Part shown: positions 49,853-59,473 of the stretch, in pieces
Layout: every line of letters starts with the position of its first letter
How positions within the stretch are numbered: position 1 is the stretch's first letter
Notes under the pieces: generated by a model
Database searches by the model: none
What the model saw: the letters and a program-made list of their open reading frames with translations, nothing else
What the model was told of the DNA's origin: nothing
Made by a program: the position numbers and the translations under genes
DNA from: Pantoea sp. Lij88
GTDB taxonomy: Bacteria; Pseudomonadota; Gammaproteobacteria; Enterobacterales; Enterobacteriaceae
NCBI RefSeq assembly: GCF_030062155.1
Contig: NZ_CP118267.1
Span: 310,001 to 374,000 of the forward strand
Length of the DNA: 64,000 bases
Reading direction: 5' to 3'

Positions 49853-51155
49853 TACCGATTCTCTGCAACATGCGGTAGGCGCAGTGCGTACCAAATCGAA
49901 GACCGGGCGTCTGGCTGCTGCCAGTTCGATTGGCACCGCGCTCGAGTGGTACGACTTTACCGTTTACAACATCATGGCCGCGCTGGTGTTTAACCATGTC
50001 TTTTTCCCCAGCTTCGATCCGCTGGTCGGCACCATTCTGGCGTTTTCAACCTATGCGGTAGGCTATATTTCACGTCCGCTAGGGGGCTTCGTGTTCGGCC
50101 ATCTTGGCGATGTCGCGGGGCGCAAAGCGGTGTTGATCATCACGCTGGTAATTATGGGCGTCACCACGGCGTTGATGGGCTTGCTGCCGGGCTATGCGGT
50201 CTGGGGCATCTGGAGCCCGGTTCTGTTAGTCGCACTGCGGTTTGTGCAGGGCATCGCGCTGGGCGGCGAATGGGCAGGGGCCGTGTTGTTATCGATGGAG
50301 CATGGTGACGCGAATAAACGCGGGCGTAATGCCTCATTTGCGCAGGTTGGCCCATCCTGTGGCACGCTGATCGGCACTGGCTTTATTACGTTGGTTACGG
50401 TGATGATGAGCGGCGATCAGTTTCAGGCGTGGGGCTGGCGCATTCCTTTCTTGCTAAGCCTGGTACTGGTAATTTTTGGCCTGTGGCTGCGTCGCGGTGT
50501 GGAAGAGACGCCAACCTTTGTCGCAATGCAGGAACAAGAGAAAACCACGCACACGCCGCTAAAAGAAGTTTTCGTAAACTATCCGAAACAGCTATTCATT
50601 GCCGGTGGATCGCGTATCGGGTCCGACGTACTTTATGCGCTGGTGGTAGTTTTTACGCTGACCTACGTCACTACCGTCCTGCAATTACCGCGTCCGCTGG
50701 CGTTAGTGGCCACTATGCTCGGTGCAATAGTTAACGCGATTACGGTGCCGATGTTTGGCGCGCTTTCAGATAAGTGGGGACGACGCCCGGTTTACATTAC
50801 CGGTGCGCTGCTGGCGATTGTCTGGTCTTTTCTGTTCTTTGTATTGCTCGATAGCTCGCATCCGGTGCTGATCGTGCTGGCGGTGATTGGCGGTTTGCTG
50901 ATTCACGCAATGATGTACGGACCGCAGGCAGCGTTTGTCACTGAGCAGTTCCCTCCACATGTGCGTTACGCGGGTTCATCCCTGGCATACACCCTGGCGG
51001 GCATTGTCGGCGGTGGTTTTGCGCCCCTGATCATCACTACGTTATTTAAAGAGATGGGCAGTACGCTGTGGGTTTCTTTGTACGTCAGTTTCGCGCTGGC
51101 GATTACGCTATTCGCTTTGTGGAAAGCCAGGGAGACTGCTCATCGTCAGGATTGA
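49845..51155 (+). CDS. MFS transporter, metabolite:H+ symporter family
   Basis: This 436-residue protein has about twelve helices and the MHS-family blocks SSIGTALEWYDFTVYNIMAALVF at the N-terminus, FGHLGDVAGRKAVL, GIALGGEWAGAVLLSMEHG and LSDKWGRRPVYITGA. MHS members import dicarboxylates, shikimate, proline betaine and similar acids with protons. It is last in the GntR-controlled operon and overlaps the preceding gene. It probably brings in the amide or carboxylate handled by the amidase. Confidence 0.9.
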   Translation: MADTDSLQHAVGAVRTKSKTGRLAAASSIGTALEWYDFTVYNIMAALVFNHVFFPSFDPLVGTILAFSTYAVGYISRPLGGFVFGHLGDVAGRKAVLIITLVIMGVTTALMGLLPGYAVWGIWSPVLLVALRFVQGIALGGEWAGAVLLSMEHGDANKRGRNASFAQVGPSCGTLIGTGFITLVTVMMSGDQFQAWGWRIPFLLSLVLVIFGLWLRRGVEETPTFVAMQEQEKTTHTPLKEVFVNYPKQLFIAGGSRIGSDVLYALVVVFTLTYVTTVLQLPRPLALVATMLGAIVNAITVPMFGALSDKWGRRPVYITGALLAIVWSFLFFVLLDSSHPVLIVLAVIGGLLIHAMMYGPQAAFVTEQFPPHVRYAGSSLAYTLAGIVGGGFAPLIITTLFKEMGSTLWVSLYVSFALAITLFALWKARETAHRQD

Positions 51156-51298
51156 GATTGTTATGGCGAAGGATTGCCATTATCTGCTCGCCCCCGACTA
51201 AAATTCTGGCTTAGAAGGCCAGCCTCGTTCCCCCCCTAAGTCACTGTTCACCCGGCACTTCACACTAAGCCTGCCTCTCGTGTGCCAGAGCTCACAAC

Positions 51299-51325
51299 TG
51301 AACATTTCTTGATCAATGCCGATAA
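51299..51325 (+). promoter_or_regulatory. Sigma-28 (FliA) type promoter
   Basis: GCCGATAA (51318-51325) is a perfect flagellar -10, and TGAACATT lies exactly 11 bases before it in the -35 place (5 of 8 match TAAAGTTT). It is 121 bases upstream of the chemoreceptor gene. Confidence 0.65.
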
Positions 51326-51445
51326 TGATGACTCCGCTCCCAAGCGAAGCGGCGTGTCACTCAGGTATTTTTCTGCTTCGCAGGAAAACGTTCCGTTAAC
51401 CTGTGTTTACCCTCATCAGGGCCGATCTTTCAACAGAGAAACAGC

Positions 51446-53098
51446 ATGAATAATATAAGAATTGGAATCAGACTCGGTGTCGCTTTTGGCTTCATGGCAC
51501 TGCTTGTCATATTTATGGTGCTGATTGGCGTGGTTAAAATCAACTCGCTTGGCAATGCGAATGATGAGATATCGGGTAGCACTTACAGTAAAGCTGCTGC
51601 ATCCCAGTCACTTCGCTACTACACATCAGATATGAGCCGCCTTGCAAGAAATGCCATTCTCCTCAAAGACGTGTCACTGAGAAACAAAGCTATCCAGGAT
51701 TATCACAGTGAAAGGGATGCAGCTGAAAGTCTGATGGCCCTCCTCACCAGAGAGGTTACTTCTCCAAAGGGGCTGGAAATATTTTCCCTTCTCAAAACCC
51801 GGGCAAATGTTTTTCTGCCATTCATTGATGAAGTGGTTGCACTCGCGCAGCAGGGGAAGAGTGATGAAGCCACGCAGCTGCTTTTTGGGCCGCGCTATCA
51901 GTCACAGAGTGATTTTATGGCTTCACTCCAGGAGCTTCAGATCCATCAGGAAGAACGTATGGTCAGTTCTGCAGCACAGGCCCACAAGGACCGTTCGGAA
52001 GCCCTGACAATACTGATTGTCTCAGGAATTGTAGCGACTCTGCTGGCGGCCCTTTCTGCCCTGATTATCTCACGGAGTATTACGCGTCCGCTTCGGGAAG
52101 CGGTAGAGGCTGCAGGCCGGGTATCACGCGGTGACCTGAGTGGCACCATACGCGCTGGCCACAAAGATGAAACAGGCATTCTGCTGTCAGCCATCCGTGA
52201 CATGCAGGACTCGCTGATCAATACCGTCAGTCAGGTCAGAAGCAATGCAGAAAGCGTCGCTTCAGCCAGCTCCCAGATTGCGCAGGGTAATGCCGATCTT
52301 TCACAGCGGACCGAAGAGCAGGCCAGTGCGCTGGAGCAGACTGCCGCAACCATGACGCAGCTGGGCATGACAGTAAAAAACAATGTGGACAACGCACGTC
52401 AGGCGGGTCAGCTGGCCGTCAACGTGCGCGATGTGGCCAGTAAGGGCAGCCGCGCGACGGGGGCCATTACTGACACCATGAAATCCATCAGAGAAAGTTC
52501 CGGACGTATTGCCGAAATCACCGCCGTGATTGACGGGATAGCCTTTCAGACTAACATCCTTGCGCTGAATGCCGCTGTTGAGGCTGCGCGTGCGGGTGAA
52601 CATGGGCGCGGGTTTGCGGTCGTGGCAAGTGAAGTCCGGTCGCTGGCACAACGCAGTGCTACCGCTGCCGGTGAAATACGTCAGCTTATTGAGGCAAATG
52701 CGCAAAGCGTTGAGCAGGGTAACGGACTCGTCGTCCACGCTTCTGAAACGATGTCGGATATTCAGTCTGCGGTCGGGAAGCTTACGGACACGGTAGAGGA
52801 AATCACCTCAGCCAGCGCCGAGCAGGCTCGCGGCATTGAACAGGTAGGCATTGCAGTAACGGAAATGGACACCACCACGCAGCAGAATGCCTCTCTGGTT
52901 GAAGAGTCTGCCTCTGCGGCTGCAAGTCTCAGGGAGCAGGCTGAACGGCTACTCCAGGCAGTTTCAGTCTTCAGTCTGGGCTCTCAGGCCACACCTGTTG
53001 GTGTAAAAGAAACTGCAACGCCCGCCAGACAGGCATTCCATATTGATTCAGCAATAAGCCGAACGGCAACTGAAGATGAAGGCTGGACGCATTTCTGA
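51446..53098 (+). CDS. Methyl-accepting chemotaxis protein
   Basis: This 550-residue chemoreceptor has TM1 at residues ~10-30, a four-helix-bundle periplasmic sensor (about 35-190), TM2 at ~193-212 ([20 protein letters not shown]) and a HAMP domain ([22 protein letters not shown]). A long coiled coil follows with the signalling tip [20 protein letters not shown], then [26 protein letters not shown]. The extreme C-terminus EGWTHF fits the xWxxF tether that recruits CheR methyltransferase. A sigma-28-like promoter precedes it and a terminator follows. It signals to the flagellar motor through CheW/CheA encoded elsewhere; the ligand is unknown. Confidence 0.93.
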   Translation: MNNIRIGIRLGVAFGFMALLVIFMVLIGVVKINSLGNANDEISGSTYSKAAASQSLRYYTSDMSRLARNAILLKDVSLRNKAIQDYHSERDAAESLMALLTREVTSPKGLEIFSLLKTRANVFLPFIDEVVALAQQGKSDEATQLLFGPRYQSQSDFMASLQELQIHQEERMVSSAAQAHKDRSEALTILIVSGIVATLLAALSALIISRSITRPLREAVEAAGRVSRGDLSGTIRAGHKDETGILLSAIRDMQDSLINTVSQVRSNAESVASASSQIAQGNADLSQRTEEQASALEQTAATMTQLGMTVKNNVDNARQAGQLAVNVRDVASKGSRATGAITDTMKSIRESSGRIAEITAVIDGIAFQTNILALNAAVEAARAGEHGRGFAVVASEVRSLAQRSATAAGEIRQLIEANAQSVEQGNGLVVHASETMSDIQSAVGKLTDTVEEITSASAEQARGIEQVGIAVTEMDTTTQQNASLVEESASAAASLREQAERLLQAVSVFSLGSQATPVGVKETATPARQAFHIDSAISRTATEDEGWTHF

Positions 53099-53103
53099 TT
53101 ATT

Positions 53104-53130
53104 AAACCGCGCCTTTTAAGGGCGCGATTT
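53104..53130 (+). terminator. Terminator after the chemoreceptor gene
   Basis: CGCGCC (53108-53113) pairs with GGCGCG (53121-53126), flanked by A and T residues. Confidence 0.65.
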
Positions 53131-53205
53131 ATTAAATTGACTGCCAGGAGCGAGGAGCGGACTTCATGCTTTTCGTTCTTTTCACTTCTCTTCTGCACGA
53201 GCCTT

Positions 53206-53562
53206 TTATTCTTTGGATGGCGTCGGCAGATTCTTTGTTGTTGATTCCTGCGTTAATGCATCGCTTTCCACCGCAACCAACAAAGCCTCCAGCAGCCCGG
53301 GAAAGCGGGCATCAAGATCTTCCCGGCGCAGCGATAGCAAATTTTCGCGCCCGAAAGGGCGTTGCCAGATAACGCCACTATCCCGTAATACTCGCCAGTG
53401 GTGAGTAAGCGTAGATTTAGGAATACCACTCAATACAGCGCTGCAGGCATGCTCACCACCGCCCGCCAGCACTCGCACCACCGTCAGGCGTAATGGATTT
53501 CCCAAAGCTGTCAGCACGTTTTCAAGACGTATTTGTTCCGCCTCAGGGTGTTTCGAAAGCAT
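53206..53562 (-). CDS. ArsR family regulator
   Basis: This 118-residue winged-helix protein starts at ATG 53562 (GTG 53595 is an upstream alternative). The DNA-binding region is LENVLTALGNPLRLTVVRVLAGGGEHACSAVLSGIPKSTLTHHWRVLRDSGVI, with SKSTLTHHWRVL-type recognition. No ArsR metal-binding CxC motif is seen, so it probably senses an organic ligand. It diverges from a DHA2-type exporter gene across a 51-bp inverted repeat, and most likely represses that gene. Confidence 0.85.
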   Translation of the reverse strand: MLSKHPEAEQIRLENVLTALGNPLRLTVVRVLAGGGEHACSAVLSGIPKSTLTHHWRVLRDSGVIWQRPFGRENLLSLRREDLDARFPGLLEALLVAVESDALTQESTTKNLPTPSKE

Positions 53563-53620
53563 ACGGTTCTCATCAGGTTGGAAACATACCAACACTCTAC
53601 TTTAAATTTTATCAGTTGAC

Positions 53621-53671
53621 TAATGTACGAGTACATACATACATTAAATGTACGTATGTACTCGTACATTA
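53621..53671. promoter_or_regulatory. 51-bp inverted repeat between ArsR and MFS genes
   Basis: The left arm (53621-53645) starts TAATGTACGAGTACATAC, and the right arm (53647-53671) is its complement with one mismatch in 25 bases. Inside each arm GTACGAGTAC is itself nearly symmetric. It begins 21 bases before the MFS start, so it probably covers its promoter. Confidence 0.8.
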
Positions 53672-53691
53672 GTTTATATGGAGATTTTTAG

Positions 53692-55128
53692 ATGGTTACT
53701 GCCTTACGGGAATTGGGTTCTCCTCGCTTTCAGCACCTTAGCCTTGCGCTGCTTGCCTTCGCCCAACTCATGTACTCGCTGGATATCAATATTGTGTTTG
53801 TTGCACTCCCGGAAATTGGATCGGGGTTGGGTTTTTCGGAGCACACGCTCCAGTGGGTGGTCAGTGCTTATACGGTCTGCTGTGGGGGATTTTTATTGTT
53901 CGGTGGACGAGCAGCAGATCTACTGGGGCAACGTCGTGTTTTTATCGGTGCGTTATGGCTCTACGCCCTCTCCTCACTGGCCGGTGGTTTAGCATGGAGT
54001 CCTGTTGTCATCATAATTGCACGAGCCATACAGGGTATTGGCGCGGCATTACTATTTCCTGCCACGCTTTCGCTTATTAACAGACTGTTTGAGGAAGGTC
54101 CGTCACGCAACCGGGCACTGGCTGTATGGGGCGGCGCAGGGGCAAGTGGTCTTACACTGGGATCGCTCGCTGGCGGGATACTTACAAGCGTCTATGGTTG
54201 GCCATCGGTATTTTTCATCAATGTTTTACTGGCAGCCATTGCAATATGCGCGGCTTTTTTTGTACTGCCTAAAGACAGCTTCCAGAAAGATCGCGGCCGC
54301 TTCGATTTTCCGGGTGCTGTGACAGTCACCATAGGAGCAATTCTGCTGGTTTATGCCCTGGTTCAGGGGCCAGAAGAGGGCTGGCTGTCAGGGCGTATTC
54401 TCCTATCACTTAGTCTGGCTTTCGTATTTCTGCTCGCGTTTACAGTCATAGAATTTCGCAGCCCCGACCCATTAATGCCGGTACGATTATTCAGGAATCA
54501 CAGTCTGGCGATAGGCATGGTGATTACGTTCATTTATATGGGAACCTTCGGTGCTTTGCCTTATTTTCTGACGGTTATGTTTCAGAGCATTATGGGATAC
54601 AGCGCCTTACAGACCGGCCTGGCATTCATAGTTCCTTCACTGGCAATTTTTGCCGGAACGCAATTCGGAGCCCGACTTGCAAATAGCCTGTCGTTACGCA
54701 AAGTTTTACTGACCGGCTTTTTAACTGGAATTGCGGGAACGCTGGCACTGGTACCATCAGCCTATTCAGGTGCATCTTATTTGACTGTATTACCGGGACT
54801 GGTCATTTCAGGAGCAGGCCAGGGTATTGTCTGGACGGCAATGTGGGTAGCTACTGGCTCAGGCGTAAAACATCACGAGCAAGGGGTTGCTTCAGGTATG
54901 GCTTCTACAACACTGAATATTGGTAACGCTATTGGTATTGCTCTGTTGGTTGCTCTTTCCGGAAGCGGGACCGTAAGCCTTCATCAGGAAAATTCTGCAA
55001 CTAGTCTCGAAAATGCCTTACAAATTGCCTTTTATCTGGCTGCGGTGGGCCAAATAACAGGGCTTGTTGTTTCCTGCTTATTACCCCGCAAAACTGTAAC
55101 TGATATGCCAGCAGAAATAACCTTGTAG
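53692..55128 (+). CDS. MFS drug exporter (DHA2 family)
   Basis: This 478-residue transporter has about fourteen hydrophobic segments. Motif A LFGGRAADLLGQRRVFIGAL follows TM2, and the N-terminal MYSLDINIVFVALPEIGSGLGFS and WVVSAYTVCCGGFLL are characteristic of DHA2 (QacA/EmrB-like) exporters. It exports toxic compounds by proton antiport. It is under the divergent ArsR gene's operator palindrome. Substrate unknown. Confidence 0.9.
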   Translation: MVTALRELGSPRFQHLSLALLAFAQLMYSLDINIVFVALPEIGSGLGFSEHTLQWVVSAYTVCCGGFLLFGGRAADLLGQRRVFIGALWLYALSSLAGGLAWSPVVIIIARAIQGIGAALLFPATLSLINRLFEEGPSRNRALAVWGGAGASGLTLGSLAGGILTSVYGWPSVFFINVLLAAIAICAAFFVLPKDSFQKDRGRFDFPGAVTVTIGAILLVYALVQGPEEGWLSGRILLSLSLAFVFLLAFTVIEFRSPDPLMPVRLFRNHSLAIGMVITFIYMGTFGALPYFLTVMFQSIMGYSALQTGLAFIVPSLAIFAGTQFGARLANSLSLRKVLLTGFLTGIAGTLALVPSAYSGASYLTVLPGLVISGAGQGIVWTAMWVATGSGVKHHEQGVASGMASTTLNIGNAIGIALLVALSGSGTVSLHQENSATSLENALQIAFYLAAVGQITGLVVSCLLPRKTVTDMPAEITL

Positions 55129-55177
55129 AAAATCATTATTCTTCGCTAATGGCTTCAGATAAAAAGTATTCGGGGGG

Positions 55178-55204
55178 AAGACCTGCTGTGTGGCCGGTCT
55201 TTTC
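55178..55204 (+). terminator. Possible terminator after the MFS gene
   Basis: AAGACC pairs with GGTCTT followed by TTC; the loop of 12 bases makes it a weaker candidate. The remaining sequence to 55502 holds nothing recognised. Confidence 0.45.
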
Positions 55205-55502
55205 ATTACCAGCCTGTGCCTGAAGAAGCGCAAGAATTCAGTATGCTGCTGTGCTTTGCGGCATATGATTGTCTTCTTCCGTCATTAAGCTGACATACAG
55301 TTCGCCCCTCTGTTAGCAGCATGATTTAGAGGGGATTGCCTGTGTTCTCAAGCGTATCAGCACAACAATATGCGTGCTGAGATGATGATCGGTTAAGCGG
55401 TTTCGCAGACCAAAAAAGCATTATGACAATCTGGCTAGGGCACCCGGGCCAAAAGGGTATTAAGGCAGCTTTACAGGTAAGACCCATAACCCTATCGCCC
55501 CC

Positions 55503-56033
55503 TCAAGGCCGAATCACCTTACCCTCTTCATCAAGCAGATCCGTCAGAAGTGCCGTGCCATCGCTTCCCACACGGAATGCCCCGTAACGCGCCTGTGCGA
55601 AACGCGCGCCATGACCTTCCTGAAAGAAATAAGCATTAGTGCCGACGGTTAGCGAGCCGGAGTGTTGATGATATTTCACCCGTAACTGATCCGCCTGCAG
55701 AGGTTCTCCCTGATCGAACCGGGCCTGAGTCGCATGACGCTGCGCATCGAGATCCACAATGATGGTCCCGCTGGTGGGCAGACATGGTGCTGACAGAGTC
55801 GCGCCACAGGTTTCGGCCTGTTGATACAACATCTGCTCCAGAGGTCGGGTAAGGGCATAATTCAGCGCCATGTAATCACCCTGCATCAGGGAACGCGGGT
55901 CAACCGGGGCAAGGGGTAAAATCATGACTGCGCCCTGTTTCAGTAACTGCTCTTTCTGCCAGATGCTGACATTGACGGCCACCAGCGCCAGCGCTATCAC
56001 CGCGCCTGCCAGCCATCGGCTCTGTTTACGCAT
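55503..56033 (-). CDS. GDYXXLXY domain membrane-associated protein
   Basis: This 176-residue protein has an N-terminal hydrophobic helix (WLAGAVIALALVAVNVSIW) and the family signature MQGDYMALNYAL. The rest is a predicted beta-rich extracytoplasmic domain. The family is nearly always found with DUF2157 proteins, and here its start overlaps the end of such a gene by 8 bases. ATG 56033 is chosen because longer frames run inside the upstream gene. Function is not known. Confidence 0.85.
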   Translation of the reverse strand: MRKQSRWLAGAVIALALVAVNVSIWQKEQLLKQGAVMILPLAPVDPRSLMQGDYMALNYALTRPLEQMLYQQAETCGATLSAPCLPTSGTIIVDLDAQRHATQARFDQGEPLQADQLRVKYHQHSGSLTVGTNAYFFQEGHGARFAQARYGAFRVGSDGTALLTDLLDEEGKVIRP

Positions 56034-58233
56034 TTTCACGGGCACCTCCGATCTGTGCAGGTAATACTTTTTTGACGCCCCATGCCAGCCCCAGTAACAC
56101 CAGACCACCCGCCAGCAGCAGCAGGGATTTCTGCAGCAGAGCAACGTCCAGGAAGTAATACCAGCCAATGACATACAGCACCATGAAACCGCCACTCACC
56201 ACCAGCAGTCCCTGACTGCCCTGATAACGCGCCATAAGAATCAACCACAAGCCCAGCCCAAGACCCGGTGCATAGAGGGCAGCTGCCCCGCAGATAAAGG
56301 CGGCGGGCAGGGTGAATAGCGAAAACAGCGGCTGACCGCTCCTTCTCTGACTAAGCGCACTCAGCACTAAGCCTGCCGCAATCCCTGTGCCAGTCGCAGA
56401 CTGAAGCAGAGAAAACTGCACAACGGGCCAGAAGAAATCTGAGAGAAACGCCGCGTTTATCCCGAGGAAACTCAGCAACATCAGGCCCGCCGGGATGCCA
56501 TACAGCAGGGGGTGCACCGCATTAGCATACGGCCTTGTCTGTAACCTCAGCTGATGGCTGACGATCCAGAGCCACAAAAACATGACCGCCGCCACCAGTA
56601 TTGAAACAGCAACGCGACCCGTCGCTGGCGACAGGTACAGCCGCGCTAGTAAATAGCCCGCCAGTACCAGGAAAAATGTCAGGGCCGTCATGGCCATAAA
56701 CCGATAAATGCGGTCAGGCATCGCCACTGCCATCATGACCAGAATCGGCAATGCGCAGAGTGAGCTCAGCATTATAAAACTGACGTCGTTGCTTTGGATC
56801 TGCAGCATAACGCCGAAGATCAGCCCGCATGTCGCAGCAATAGCCCAGGCCAGTCCGAGGTGATATTTACCGTCACGACCGCTGCGTAACAGGCCGCGCG
56901 CAATGACGGCGAGCATAAGTGAAGGAAGAACAAGGGTGGCAGCATTCGGTTCGTCGAGCAGGTCAGCGGAATAGAGTACCAGCGCCATCAGTAATAACGT
57001 GATGATAGCTGCGACCCAGCCTCCGACGCTCAGCGCCAGCCTCATATACCAGGGCAGATCTGACGCATGACCGCGTTGCTGAATATCCTGAACCTGTGAG
57101 GCGCTCAGCAAGCCCTGCTGAAGCAGGGTCTCTGTCAGTAATGTCAGCCTGGCCGGAGCCAGATCGATTGACCCCTTTTCAGCCAGTTTGCGTTGCCACT
57201 TCAGCAGGATCGAACCATTTGCCACCACCCATAAAATCATCAGGACGCCGGTCAGATACAGGTCACCCGAATCATAGACCACAAGGAATAACTGCATGAG
57301 CAGCGCGCAGCCCACAATAGTCAGACTGGCGATACCCAGCGTCAGCATGCACAGGTCCACATAGCGATAACGATACAGATAATAGCCTGCCAGCAGGGTA
57401 ATCACCCAGCCGACCGTGACAGATGTAAAGTGGTTAGTACTGTGCCAGTCAGAGACGTTTTCAGCCACGATGGTGGTCAGCAGCAACAGTAAAAATCCCG
57501 CCATGACGCGTGAGAACCAGCGGCTTGCCAGCCAGCTCTCCGGTTGATGCGTTATCGCCCGCCAGGCCAGCGCTTCCCGGAGAATCAGGCAGGCTGCCAG
57601 CAGCGACAGATAGCCATGCAGCACCGTCGTCGGGAGCCGGATGAAGCTGTCAGACACGGCGATATCCAGTAGTGAGGTCGGCAACGTCGTGTAATAGAGC
57701 TGGAATGCCAGGTTAGCGACCAGCCAGCTGCAAAACCACAGGCTGTTTTGGCGGGCAATCAGCGCCAGCGGCAGAAGAACGCATAGCCAGGCCCGGAATA
57801 GCTCCCAGCTGTCAGCTCCGGTCTGATAAATCTGCCCGTAAAGCGCAAACAGGGCGCCGAATCCTAAGCCGGCAGCCAGCAAGGCACTGCGCGCCAGTGT
57901 GCTGTACCAGCGCCACCAGACCACTACCGCCAGCGCGACGATCAGCAGTTCGGCCAGCGCAAATTTCGCCATCTTCGGCAGCCATGCCCAGTTCCAGGCA
58001 ACAAAGAACACCGCACCGGCAACCAGTGACAGTAATCCCAGAAAGCAAAGCACCGGGATAAGAAACTGACGCCACTGATTATCTGATGGTCTGATACCAC
58101 AGAACATATAGATACGCTCGCAGGTCTCCGGCGTCAGGCTCCCGCTTTTCACCAGATGCCCAAGCTGACGGCAAAGATACGCTGCCGTGCGCGACGGCAT
58201 CCCGGTTATGCCATCGGGCCCAATCTCCCTCAT
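56026..58233 (-). CDS. DUF2157/DUF4401 fusion membrane protein
   Basis: This 735-residue polytopic protein has a cytoplasmic N-terminal part with helices that include LVKSGSLTPETCERIY, then DUF2157 helices (to about residue 330). A linker contains a coiled stretch (ARLTLLTETLLQQGLLSASQVQDIQQRG), and a C-terminal DUF4401 block of about ten helices ends VLLGLAWGVKKVLP. In most genomes DUF2157 and DUF4401 proteins are separate neighbours with GDYXXLXY; here the first two look fused. The following gene is the expected GDYXXLXY partner, overlapping by 8 bases. The set's function is unknown. Confidence 0.82.
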   Translation of the reverse strand: MREIGPDGITGMPSRTAAYLCRQLGHLVKSGSLTPETCERIYMFCGIRPSDNQWRQFLIPVLCFLGLLSLVAGAVFFVAWNWAWLPKMAKFALAELLIVALAVVVWWRWYSTLARSALLAAGLGFGALFALYGQIYQTGADSWELFRAWLCVLLPLALIARQNSLWFCSWLVANLAFQLYYTTLPTSLLDIAVSDSFIRLPTTVLHGYLSLLAACLILREALAWRAITHQPESWLASRWFSRVMAGFLLLLLTTIVAENVSDWHSTNHFTSVTVGWVITLLAGYYLYRYRYVDLCMLTLGIASLTIVGCALLMQLFLVVYDSGDLYLTGVLMILWVVANGSILLKWQRKLAEKGSIDLAPARLTLLTETLLQQGLLSASQVQDIQQRGHASDLPWYMRLALSVGGWVAAIITLLLMALVLYSADLLDEPNAATLVLPSLMLAVIARGLLRSGRDGKYHLGLAWAIAATCGLIFGVMLQIQSNDVSFIMLSSLCALPILVMMAVAMPDRIYRFMAMTALTFFLVLAGYLLARLYLSPATGRVAVSILVAAVMFLWLWIVSHQLRLQTRPYANAVHPLLYGIPAGLMLLSFLGINAAFLSDFFWPVVQFSLLQSATGTGIAAGLVLSALSQRRSGQPLFSLFTLPAAFICGAAALYAPGLGLGLWLILMARYQGSQGLLVVSGGFMVLYVIGWYYFLDVALLQKSLLLLAGGLVLLGLAWGVKKVLPAQIGGARENA

Positions 58234-58671
58234 ATTTTCCCTGCCTCTGTTTGCGGTGTAATTTTTATGACGTTAACGACGGTTCTTCCCTGCGATGGCG
58301 CTCTGCTGAGCAGCAGAAAATTTTGCTGACCAAATGTAAACATCTTTTCCGGGATATTACAGCGTAAATCAAAGATGAGGGGTGAACGCTGCGTGATCTG
58401 TCGCATTGTTATGAATGAGTATCGCGGCCGTATTTCGGTTGCATGAACATGACACCCGTCACCGGCGACTTCGATCCCTGCAGGCGGGTTATACTGCTGT
58501 TCTTTTTGGGATACTGCATTGTCTGCATGCTGAAAGGTTGCGAGAGAAAGCCGCAACCGTTCAGTTACTGGCTGCCGCTCGCCTGGTTGAAAAAGGCCAG
58601 TCTCACCATATCGTCATCGTAGAGGATGCTCAGCTGCGACAGCATGCAACTTTATCACCCGCTATGAGCAA
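58234..58671. other. Intergenic region after the DUF1493 gene
   Basis: About 440 bases between the DUF1493 stop and the DUF2157 start. Frames at 58230-58556 and 58415-58789 have no family features or ribosome sites. Nothing else recognised. Confidence 0.35.
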
Positions 58672-58995
58672 TCAAAAAAGCCAGCGTCCTGCACGGGCTG
58701 ACTCAATAAACATGCTTATGGTCAGTGGCTCTTTATTCTGTTTTACGGGGGCACGTGAGAACAGCGAGGAGGTTTTCCAGGGGAAATAAGCGGCAAGATT
58801 GAAGCCAGCCGGCTGAACGTCAAACTCATCAAAAAACTTTTTCGCCATTTCAGCAATATCATCCGCTTCATACTGTTCCTGCAAAATGTCATCGTCGGCA
58901 GGTTCAATTTTCTTTAACAGGAGAGTCGTTACCAGCGGCAGTTCTCGCAAAATGAATTCGCGCACCGCATCAGGGGTTACTGTCATATTATTCAC
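58672..58995 (-). CDS. DUF1493 family protein
   Basis: This 107-residue protein has TVTPDAVREFILRELPLVTTLLLKKIEPADDDILQEQYEADDIAEMAKKFFDEFDV, then FNLAAYFPW and LTISMFIESARAGRWLF; these are the DUF1493 pattern (acidic N-terminus, Phe-rich middle, LT..M...A..GRW end). GTG 58995 overlaps the preceding stop (GTGA), so it is coupled to the STM2901-type gene; ATG 58986 is an alternative. The two families are found together in Salmonella, but no function is known. Confidence 0.75.
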   Translation of the reverse strand: MNNMTVTPDAVREFILRELPLVTTLLLKKIEPADDDILQEQYEADDIAEMAKKFFDEFDVQPAGFNLAAYFPWKTSSLFSRAPVKQNKEPLTISMFIESARAGRWLF

Positions 58996-59447
58996 CAGAT
59001 TTTATCCTCCGGCCGCACAATCAGATTATAATGATGGACGGTGCGGAGACTGATTTTTGCTACATCGTTTGCCAGAATCACCCATCCGACAACAGGTACG
59101 GCCCTGCCAACGAATGCGCCCAGGTTGTTCACCCAGAAAATCTTCAGCCCACGCAGACTGAAAGATTTGGCTGTCAGCGTGGGCAGAATGCGGCGCCGGA
59201 ATTTGTAAGAAAGTTGTTTGCGGAAAAAGAGAGACGCAACGGAAGTACCGGGGGTTGCGGTATTGGGTTTCCCCGGTACATCGATATTATTGTTGCCTAA
59301 AATTAGTCCCGTAACGGCTACGATATCCTGCACGCCCAGCTGTTTTTGTGTCTCCTCAACCAGCACCCAGAACAGCAGTTCCTGCGGAGTCAGATTGGGC
59401 AAGTCGTTGAAATAATACGTACCATTCAGTTGCTCTGTTGTATCCAT
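58992..59447 (-). CDS. STM2901 family protein
   Basis: This 151-residue protein fits the STM2901 family: GTYYFNDLPNLTPQELLFWVLVEETQKQLGVQDIVAVTGLILG, a mid-part with RRILPTLTAKSFSLRGLKIFWVNNLGAFVGRAVPVVGWVILANDV and a predicted short hydrophobic hairpin. It precedes and overlaps the DUF1493 gene. It lies directly next to P2-like phage tail remnants, so it may be a cargo pair of that former prophage. Function is unknown. Confidence 0.72.
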   Translation of the reverse strand: MDTTEQLNGTYYFNDLPNLTPQELLFWVLVEETQKQLGVQDIVAVTGLILGNNNIDVPGKPNTATPGTSVASLFFRKQLSYKFRRRILPTLTAKSFSLRGLKIFWVNNLGAFVGRAVPVVGWVILANDVAKISLRTVHHYNLIVRPEDKIW

Positions 59448-59473
59448 GACTGCAAATCCCTTTCGTCCGATGG

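Noticed and set aside
58230..58789. Frames 58230-58556 (-) and 58415-58789 (+)
   Set aside because: They overlap each other in opposite directions, with no domain and no ribosome site; the second also overlaps the DUF1493 gene.
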